Below, piece after piece: positions 1-4,681 of a stretch of DNA of 7,286 nt. Both the position numbers and the translations under genes were made by a program. Origin of the DNA: Flavobacterium psychrophilum (GTDB lineage: Bacteria; Bacteroidota; Bacteroidia; Flavobacteriales; Flavobacteriaceae); NCBI GenBank assembly GCA_020720185.1, contig DYPB01000005.1:1-7286 (forward strand), given 5' to 3'. The notes under the pieces are model-generated. The model was not told the origin of the DNA and ran no database searches. It saw only the letters and a list, made by a program, of their open reading frames with translations. The first letter of the stretch is position 1. Each line of letters starts with the position of its first letter.

Positions 1-66
1 TTTATTGCATTTTGAGTTTTCATAACGAAGTCTAATGCGTAATTTGGGTTTAAAATTTAAAGCATA

Positions 67-103
67 AAAAAACGCTGCAAACCTTATAGTTGCAGCGTTT
101 TTT
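67..103. terminator. Strong bidirectional rho-independent terminator
   Basis: An 8-bp perfect stem, CGCTGCAA (73-80) with TTGCAGCG (90-97), encloses a 9-base loop. It is flanked by an A run (66-72) on the left and a T run (98-103) on the right, so the stem can extend by six A-T pairs and works as an intrinsic terminator on either strand. It lies 14 bases beyond the stop of the leftward lipoprotein gene ending at 118, which it should terminate. It may also serve a rightward gene that ends before the window, but no such gene is visible. Confidence 0.92.
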
Positions 104-117
104 AATAGTGTATAAGT

Positions 118-549
118 TTATTGCTTTTCTAAAATATAATATACTTTTTTACCATTTGATTTGAAAAGGTTTACCCTTAATTTGTCCCCTTTAATAATCC
201 AAACCATAGGCTCTTTTGAACAAACGGTGTCTTTAGAATATCTTTTAGAATAATTTAAACTATCAATTCTAAATCGGTTTGATTTTGCGAACAACAACAA
301 TGAATCATTTGAAACTTTCCAATATCCTTTCATGTTTTGGCTACAACTTTCAAAATAAAAAGTTGAATCTTTATTTACATCAATAGAATCTCGAACATAT
401 ATTTTATTGCTAATATAATAATCAAAAGCAACTTTAATTTTATTCCCACCTTTTTGTGAAACATAATTTCCAACAACATTATTTATATTGTTATTTGTAG
501 AACAAGAAATTAATGTTAGAATAAAAAACAAACCTATACTTTTTTTCAT
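118..549 (-). CDS. Small secreted lipoprotein, function unknown
   Basis: The 143-residue protein has a type II signal peptide: a KK pair at residues 2-3, a hydrophobic core at about 5-14, and lipobox L13-I-S-C16. After processing at Cys16 it should be an acylated membrane lipoprotein. The mature part is about 128 residues. It has the segments D61-S-T-F and G75-Y-W-K-V-S-N-D-S-L-L-L, a pattern seen in small lipocalin-like beta-barrel lipoproteins of Bacteroidota; this resemblance is an impression and no family is assigned. Cys69 and Cys110 could form a disulfide. The ATG (549-547) lies 3 bases after the stop of the upstream gene (553-1005), so the two are almost certainly co-transcribed and may be translationally coupled. 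A strong terminator follows at 67-103. The gene itself is secure; its role is unknown. Confidence 0.85.
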   Translation of the reverse strand: MKKSIGLFFILTLISCSTNNNINNVVGNYVSQKGGNKIKVAFDYYISNKIYVRDSIDVNKDSTFYFESCSQNMKGYWKVSNDSLLLFAKSNRFRIDSLNYSKRYSKDTVCSKEPMVWIIKGDKLRVNLFKSNGKKVYYILEKQ

Positions 550-552
550 ATT

Positions 553-1005
553 TTATTGTTTTAACAAATCATTTGTAATGTAATTATTTGATTTATTGGT
601 TGCTAATTTTACTTTTTCGATAAGCATTTCAATATTCTTTTTAGACTCTTCATCTTTGTAAACTAGCTTTACTTTTTTCAAGTAAGTAATTAATGCTTCA
701 CTTTTCTTATCATCAATAAGTTTAATTTTATCTGAATTTGGATTTTCAATTATATTTTCTGTTGCAGGTATAACAATTTCCAATTTTTCATGTAATTCAG
801 AAAAATATTCAGCTTTACTAATTACTGGAATTCTCTTATTTACAAAATTTACCTTTACATTCCTAAATAATAATTTAGATATGCTGTTATAATCATTTGT
901 TATAATCTTTTGAGTTTTTAAATTTGATAACTCATTTTCAACAAATTTATTATCGATTTTTTTAAAAACACGAACATTAAACTCATTTTCCTTTTCAGTT
1001 TTCAA
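553..1005 (-). CDS. Hypothetical charged soluble protein, first gene of a two-gene operon
   Basis: I do not recognise this 150-residue protein. It has no signal peptide or membrane segment and is rich in Lys, Glu, Asn and Ile. The C-terminal half (about 96-140) is strongly Lys/Glu-rich and probably helical. The best start is TTG at 1005-1003. There is no in-frame ATG or GTG near the 5' end, and an in-frame TGA sits upstream at 1032-1030. An AGGA lies about 12 bases before the TTG, which is farther than usual. The same TTG is the end of a TATATTTG string (1010-1003) that matches the Bacteroidota -7 box, so either the start or the promoter reading is wrong, or the gene has lost its true 5' end. 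It sits 3 bases upstream of the lipoprotein gene 118-549. A joint role in the cell envelope can only be guessed. Confidence 0.6.
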   Translation of the reverse strand: MKTEKENEFNVRVFKKIDNKFVENELSNLKTQKIITNDYNSISKLLFRNVKVNFVNKRIPVISKAEYFSELHEKLEIVIPATENIIENPNSDKIKLIDDKKSEALITYLKKVKLVYKDEESKKNIEMLIEKVKLATNKSNNYITNDLLKQ

Positions 1006-1168
1006 ATATACAATTAATCCTAATTTATTTCAGTAAAATTGATTTTTAAATCTTTAATCTTCAAAAAGCAAAAGATATAAAAAGTATAAAAATTGATATA
1101 AAAACTTCTAAATTTGATTAAAATTGAATTTTTTGTATATTTTTGTAAAAAAAATAAATTATTCTTTT
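1006..1168. other. AT-rich divergent intergenic region with short direct repeats
   Basis: This 163-base spacer separates the leftward gene pair from the rightward regulator gene. It is extremely A/T-rich. GATATAAAAA occurs at 1074-1083 and again at 1095-1104, 21 bp apart or about two helical turns. A related GTATAAAAA lies between them (1084-1092). Such phasing would suit an operator of a DNA-binding protein such as the adjacent XRE regulator, but repeats of this composition also arise by chance in AT-rich DNA. No RNA gene or additional ORF is visible. Confidence 0.35.
1113..1145 (+). promoter_or_regulatory. Candidate Bacteroidota promoter for the XRE gene
   Basis: TATTTTTG (1138-1145) matches the TAnnTTTG -7 consensus of Bacteroidota. 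A TTTG at 1113-1116 could be the -33 element, with a 21-base spacer, which is at the long end of what is usual. The -7 box ends 23 bases before the ATG at 1169, a plausible leader length. The region is very AT-rich, so a chance match cannot be excluded. Confidence 0.5.
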
Positions 1169-1518
1169 ATGAAAATAGGAAATAAATTAAAATCATTGAG
1201 GATTGCAAAAGGTTATACGCCTGATTTAATAGCTGAAAATTAGGCATATCATTGATAACTTATAGAAGATACGAAAGAGATGAATCGGTTCCTGATTTGA
1301 ATATAATTGAAAAAATAGCAAATATTTATAAAATTTCAACTGTCGATTTACTTCAAAGTGAAAATATTATTTTAAATAAAGACCAAAGCGGTGGTATTTC
1401 AAATAACGCATTAATTATTAATCAATTATCTAAAAAATTAATCAAACAATACAAAATCCGTTTGAAAGAAAAAGACGAACTAATTAAAAAACTAACGGCT
1501 AACTTAAAGTCAAATTAA
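1169..1518 (+). pseudogene. XRE-family HTH transcriptional regulator, interrupted by a -1 frameshift
   Basis: From ATG 1169 the frame encodes M-K-I-G-N-K-L-K-S-L-R-I-A-K-G-Y-T-P-D-L and then I-A-E-N before a TAG at 1241-1243. The frame one base back continues at once with L-G-I-S-L-I-T-Y-R-R-Y-E-R-D-E-S and stays open to the TAA at 1516-1518. Adding one T to the TT at 1240-1241 restores a single 116-residue protein. It has a complete XRE/HTH_3 domain at about residues 7-62 (recognition segment ENLGISLITYRRYE) and a C-terminal tail (about 85-112) with Lys/Glu heptad-like spacing, likely a short coiled coil for oligomerisation. This layout is common among flavobacterial XRE proteins. The break falls inside the HTH, so the fragments should not bind DNA. 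A TTG at 1252 could restart translation but would lack the first helices. It may be a real mutation, a sequencing error in a short homopolymer, or, less likely, recoding. Only 14 bases separate it from the next gene. Confidence 0.85.
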
Positions 1519-1532
1519 AATATCAACCCTTA

Positions 1533-2549
1533 ATGAAAAAGAACTTTATACTTATACTTACAATACTTTTATCAAATATTTCGTTTGCACAATCGCCAAA
1601 TGTTAATGCTTTTTTAGAAGATGCCGTTTTTTTAACTGATAAATATATTACACCATCAACCGATGCTGCGGTTTATATTTGTAGTGCCAACTGGATTACA
1701 ACTGCCAAAAAACAGAAACTTTATACGGTAAATTTTAGTGTTTATGCTAATTTGTTTTTTGTTCCTAAAAATGATAGGGAGTATACTATTAACAACAATA
1801 ATTTTAAATTTTTTACAATAAAAGACAATGCAGGAAACATTGTTAATGGCGATGTAACTGTTCCGACCATTTTTGGAAATAACACCCAGTATAGACTGGA
1901 AGGTGCTTTTGAATCGGCTCCTGTAAAGATAGATAGCCCAGAGGGAATTAATAGAGAATTCGTGCCGTATCCTTATTTTCACGCATCAATTTCTTTGTGG
2001 AAAGGATTTGAGTTGGCTACTAAATTTTCAACAAAGTTACGATATGAAGATCTACAATATCAGGTTTACGGTTTTGGTGTGAAACATAATTTTAGCCAGT
2101 ATTTTAAAAAAATGGAAGCAAAAAAAATATATTTATCTTCCTTAGTTGCTTTTTCAAAAGAGCAGGTAAGTTCTCGTTTTATTAATGCAAATACCCCTTA
2201 CGGAACTTTGGGACTTAATGAAATTACCGGAAAAGTATCAACTTGGCAACTGCAATTTAGTGGCTCAAAAGAATGGAAAAACTTTGAATTAGTTTCAAGC
2301 GTTATCAACAATTACAGTGTTTTTGAATATGTTCTTACAGGAGAAAGAGGCACAATTGAAAATCTAATTCCTGTTCAATCTATATTAAATGATAAACTGA
2401 AAGATATTTATAAGAATAAATTCAATGTATTTTATGAAATATCTGGTAGGTATAAATTTAATAATTTTTATATCCAATCGAGCCTTGATTTCGGAAAGTT
2501 TTTTAATGCCAGTTTATCCCTGCAATATGATTTTAATGCGAAACATTAA
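1533..2549 (+). CDS. Secreted outer-membrane beta-barrel-like protein (DUF6588-like)
   Basis: The 338-residue protein has a Sec signal peptide (residues 1-19, cleavage likely after S17-F-A19, before Gln20). The mature chain shows alternating hydrophobic/polar strands with many aromatics, for example Y174-Q-V-Y-G-F-G-V and the repeated F-x-L-x-x-S-x segments. It ends with a strand-like LSLQYDF a few residues before the C-terminus, as in outer-membrane barrels. The early segment FLEDAVFLTDKYITPSTDAA and the downstream G/F-V-P-K region resemble the Bacteroidota family DUF6588. I recall this from family patterns and have not tested it. No catalytic motif is seen. The gene follows the interrupted XRE gene by 14 bases with no terminator between, so it probably shares that transcript. 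Its 3' end overlaps the convergent lipoprotein gene (2533-3384) by 17 bp. Confidence 0.85.
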   Translation: MKKNFILILTILLSNISFAQSPNVNAFLEDAVFLTDKYITPSTDAAVYICSANWITTAKKQKLYTVNFSVYANLFFVPKNDREYTINNNNFKFFTIKDNAGNIVNGDVTVPTIFGNNTQYRLEGAFESAPVKIDSPEGINREFVPYPYFHASISLWKGFELATKFSTKLRYEDLQYQVYGFGVKHNFSQYFKKMEAKKIYLSSLVAFSKEQVSSRFINANTPYGTLGLNEITGKVSTWQLQFSGSKEWKNFELVSSVINNYSVFEYVLTGERGTIENLIPVQSILNDKLKDIYKNKFNVFYEISGRYKFNNFYIQSSLDFGKFFNASLSLQYDFNAKH

Positions 2550-3384
2550 AAGTGTCTATAAACTCTTCTTGAACTTGATAAGACTTTTTGGGTGCTGTTA
2601 AACTACTAACCAATGCGTCTGGCAACGCTGGATTTAATTCGTAATTTAAAACTCTTTCGTTATATATCATTCCTTTTAGTGGAGCAAAATGTAATGTAGT
2701 GATTGCTACATTTTGAGTATTCAGAACGGGCACCTGAACACCTGCATAAAGAGTTGTTATTGTTAAATTTAAAGTTATTTTTGTCTTTTTTACATTTGTA
2801 TAATTAATGTTGTTTGAGGTCAATGTTGCTAATGTACCATCCGAAACCGAAGTCAATACATAATTAACAGTTAAAGGTCTGCCTGAAACCGTTAAATTCA
2901 CTACTCCGTTGGTTGTGCTTAAAAGATTTCCAGAGTTTGCATTATCTTTTAATAAAATAAAATCAACTAAATTTATTGGAATAGAAATCCCTGGTATTGA
3001 AGAATTGTCTAAAACCCCTGTAATTTTTAACCTTGTGCCGTCTATTCTTAAACCATTATTTTTTAAAACACTGGTAAAGAAGCCGTTAGAACCATTTAAT
3101 GTTTTCATTTTCTTATAAACTACTGTGTTTATGATTGTATCATTAGCAACATATAAAGAGTCTCTAAATGATGAAGCAGGTGTATTTGTAGTTGCAGGCG
3201 TATTATTTGAAGCTTGATTTTCAACTCTATAGGTCCAAAAATTAGCTGTTTTTAGTGGAAAATAAGTTGTTGGAATTGTATTATCTTCGGGTATTGAGGG
3301 TTCTTCAGGAGATGAACTTGTAGAGCAAGAAATTAATCCTGCAAGAAGAATGATTGATGCTAAAATATTTATTGTTTTTTTCAT
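2533..3384 (-). CDS. Putative surface or periplasmic lipoprotein, function unknown
   Basis: The 283-residue protein begins with a type II signal peptide (KK at 2-3, hydrophobic 5-18) and lipobox L17-I-S-C20. A Ser/Pro/Glu linker follows (about 21-38), typical of exported Bacteroidota lipoproteins. Next comes YFPLKTANFWTYRV (about 41-54), a version of the 'yfPLk.gn.W.Y' opening seen in many uncharacterised Bacteroidota lipoproteins. The rest is rich in Thr, Asn and beta-strand-like stretches, with no Cys after the lipobox and no enzymatic motif. The C-terminal segment includes L-K-G-M-I-Y-N-E-R-V-L-N-Y-E-L. The ATG at 3384-3382 is the first Met and places the signal peptide correctly. A TATATTTG box lies 53 bases upstream. 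The gene is convergent with the beta-barrel gene and overlaps its last 17 bp. It is separated from galE by 165 bp, so it is probably an independent unit. Confidence 0.85.
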   Translation of the reverse strand: MKKTINILASIILLAGLISCSTSSSPEEPSIPEDNTIPTTYFPLKTANFWTYRVENQASNNTPATTNTPASSFRDSLYVANDTIINTVVYKKMKTLNGSNGFFTSVLKNNGLRIDGTRLKITGVLDNSSIPGISIPINLVDFILLKDNANSGNLLSTTNGVVNLTVSGRPLTVNYVLTSVSDGTLATLTSNNINYTNVKKTKITLNLTITTLYAGVQVPVLNTQNVAITTLHFAPLKGMIYNERVLNYELNPALPDALVSSLTAPKKSYQVQEEFIDTFNVSH

Positions 3385-3437
3385 TTGTTATGATGTTTTT
3401 CTATGAAAATTAATAATCTTTTGTATTTTATTTTTTA

Positions 3438-3445
3438 CAAATATA
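3438..3445 (-). promoter_or_regulatory. Candidate -7 promoter box for the lipoprotein gene
   Basis: On the minus strand this reads TATATTTG, a full match to the TAnnTTTG -7 consensus, 53 bases before the ATG at 3384. No clear TTG -33 element is present at the expected distance. Instead a 7-bp inverted repeat (TTACATT 3458-3464, AATGTAA 3476-3482) lies just upstream, where an activator or repressor could bind. That role is inferred from position alone. Confidence 0.42.
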
Positions 3446-3524
3446 TAAAAAATAGTATTACATTTAATTATAAGTAATGTAAATTAAGGATTTAGGTATC
3501 TATTTGTTAAATAACTCCTAAAAT

Positions 3525-3562
3525 GATTAGAGTATAAGTTGTTTTTTATCTAAGCTCTAATC
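3525..3562. terminator. Inverted repeat across the epimerase stop codon, possible weak terminator
   Basis: GATTAGAG (3525-3532) and CTCTAATC (3555-3562) are perfect 8-bp inverted arms with a 22-base spacer that contains the epimerase stop codon (3550-3552). On the leftward transcript the hairpin is followed only by ATTTTAGG, so the U tract is poor. It may slow polymerase or stabilise the 3' end rather than act as a classical terminator. Confidence 0.35.
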
Positions 3563-4620
3563 TTTTGTTCCCATAACCAAGCACTTGCAAGTGCTTCTTC
3601 GAGTGTTGATTTTGCTTTCCAGCCCAATATAGTATTAGCTTTTTCAGTATTAGCGTAAGCAGAAATAACATCACCCTCACGACGGTTTACAATTTTATAG
3701 GGTAGTTTTTTACCCGAAACTTTTTCAAATGCTGTAATCACTTCGAGTACTGAACTACCTGTGCCCGTTCCTAAATTATATATTTCCAGATTATCGATAT
3801 TATTTTTATTTATAAGTCGCTGTAATGCAATAACATGAGCTTTCGCTAAATCGACCACATGAATATAATCTCTGATGCAAGTCCCGTCGGGTGTTGGGTA
3901 ATTATTGCCATAAACTGATAATTCTTCTCGCAATCCAATGCCTGTTTGGGTAATAAATGGTACAAGATTTTGTGGCACACCAATCGGCAATTCTCCAATT
4001 TCAGCACTCGGATGACTACCAATTGGATTAAAATATCTTAATAAAATAGCATTAATGTTACTCACAGCACAAACTTCAGTTATAATTTCTTCGCCAATTT
4101 GTTTGGTATTCCCATACGGCGACATAGCGGGCTGAATGGGTGCGTTTTCGGTAATTGGCATTTTTTTTGCCTCACCATAAACCGTGCAAGATGAACTAAA
4201 TATAAATTTTGCATCGGGTTTTTGTTGTAATTCTTGTAACAAATAAACCAATGCATTGATGTTGTTTTCATAATACAACAGAGGATTTTCTACACTTTCG
4301 CCAACGGCTTTACTGGCCGCAAAATGAATTACACCTTCAATACCGTTGTACTTTTTAAAGAAATTTTGAACCGCAGTTTTATCCCGTAAATCCAGTTGTT
4401 CAAAGATTGGTTTTTTGCCTGATATTTTTTCAATCCCATCTAAAACTTCGATAGACGAATTTGATAGATTGTCGATAACAACTACTTCAAAACCTTCGTT
4501 TTGCAATTCGACCACTGTGTGCGAACCAATAAAACCGAGACCGCCTGTAACTAATATAAGCCCAGCCCCCCTGCCCCCGAAGGGGGAGTGAGCTATATTG
4601 GGAGTGTTATTATTTTCCAT
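3550..4620 (-). CDS. galE: UDP-glucose 4-epimerase family protein with a repeat-derived N-terminal extension
   Basis: This is an extended short-chain dehydrogenase/reductase that interconverts UDP-Glc and UDP-Gal (possibly also the N-acetyl forms) using bound NAD. Visible signatures are the NAD-binding G26-x-x-G29-x-x-G32, catalytic Ser144 in FSSSCTVYG, the Y169-x-x-x-K173 pair in SPYGNTK, NPIGSHPS (198-205), and RDYIHVVDL (250-258). The Tyr-Ser spacing of 25 matches E. coli GalE Ser124/Tyr149. Of 356 residues, about 19 at the N-terminus are extra. GalE normally begins only a few residues before the L-V-T-G-G strand, but here residues 1-20 precede it, and residues 12-19 (SPFGGRGA) are encoded by a GC-rich repeat. 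No alternative ATG, GTG or TTG lies between the extension and LVTGG, so ATG 4620 is the only reasonable start. Ala321 occupies the position I align with E. coli Tyr299/human Cys307. The gene lies 51 bases after the aminotransferase stop and is probably co-transcribed with it. Confidence 0.93.
   Translation of the reverse strand: MENNNTPNIAHSPFGGRGAGLILVTGGLGFIGSHTVVELQNEGFEVVVIDNLSNSSIEVLDGIEKISGKKPIFEQLDLRDKTAVQNFFKKYNGIEGVIHFAASKAVGESVENPLLYYENNINALVYLLQELQQKPDAKFIFSSSCTVYGEAKKMPITENAPIQPAMSPYGNTKQIGEEIITEVCAVSNINAILLRYFNPIGSHPSAEIGELPIGVPQNLVPFITQTGIGLREELSVYGNNYPTPDGTCIRDYIHVVDLAKAHVIALQRLINKNNIDNLEIYNLGTGTGSSVLEVITAFEKVSGKKLPYKIVNRREGDVISAYANTEKANTILGWKAKSTLEEALASAWLWEQKIRA
4564..4588 (-). 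repeat. GC-rich 25-bp repeat, copy B, inside the 5' end of galE
   Basis: On the minus strand this starts CTCCCCCTTCGGGGG and ends CAGGGGGGCT. It matches copy A (4657-4681) at 21 of 25 positions, in inverted orientation. It contains the self-complementary core CCCCC-TTC-GGGGG, which can fold with a UUCG-type loop. It encodes epimerase residues Ser12 to Ala19. A run this GC-rich stands out sharply from the surrounding AT-rich DNA and looks like a dispersed REP-type repeat rather than ancestral coding sequence. Confidence 0.8.
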
Positions 4621-4656
4621 GTTGTTTTTTCGTTTAATTAATTTCCATCTACATCG

Positions 4657-4681
4657 TTCCCCCTTCGGGGGTTAGGGGGCT
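4657..4681 (+). repeat. GC-rich 25-bp repeat, copy A, at the 3' end of the aminotransferase gene
   Basis: On the plus strand this starts TTCCCCCTTCGGGGG and ends TTAGGGGGCT. It has the same palindromic core as copy B and opposite orientation. Read on the minus strand, it supplies the last two codons (Ala375, Pro376), the TAA stop (4674-4672) and the first downstream bases of the aminotransferase gene. Its GNNA-like reverse core (CCCCC-GAA-GGGGG) can fold as a short hairpin just after the stop codon. Confidence 0.8.

Larger units (their letters stand above)
4564..4681. repeat. 118-bp segment bounded by inverted GC-rich repeats (MITE- or REP-pair-like)
   Basis: Two imperfect 25-bp repeats face opposite ways with 68 bases between them. 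Their outer ends read AGCCCCC and GGGGGCT. The segment includes the aminotransferase stop codon, the whole 51-bp intergenic gap and the epimerase start codon with its first 19 codons. The leftward transcript could form a long GC-rich stem with the epimerase AUG (4620-4618) in the loop. No transposase and no obvious target-site duplication are visible, so this is either a small non-autonomous element or a pair of separate REP-like insertions. Confidence 0.55.

Noticed and set aside
1..23. Possible minus-strand gene start (ATG at 23-21, M-K-T-Q-N-A-I) running off the left edge.
   Set aside because: Only seven or eight codons are visible, with no promoter box or ribosome binding site upstream. 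It could equally be noncoding, so it is not annotated.
1252..1518. Independent short gene starting at TTG 1252.
   Set aside because: The sequence continues the HTH domain that begins at ATG 1169 one frame away. It is better read as the second part of a frameshifted gene.
1656..1982. Minus-strand open frame of 108 codons.
   Set aside because: It lies wholly inside the beta-barrel gene on the opposite strand and has no recognisable protein features. It is a shadow frame.
1169..2549. Toxin-antitoxin or phage-repressor module around the HTH gene.
   Set aside because: No toxin-like partner, integrase or phage gene is adjacent. The neighbour is an exported barrel-like protein.
2909..3118. Plus-strand open frame of 69 codons.
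   Set aside because: It is antisense within the lipoprotein gene 2533-3384, which has a clear lipobox and normal composition.
4080..4271. Minus-strand open frame of 63 codons in another frame.
   Set aside because: It is out of frame inside galE, which has all family motifs.
4657..4671. Rho-independent terminator between the aminotransferase and galE genes.
   Set aside because: A GC hairpin is possible but no U tract follows on the minus strand (GGGGGAACGATG). It is treated as part of a repeat.
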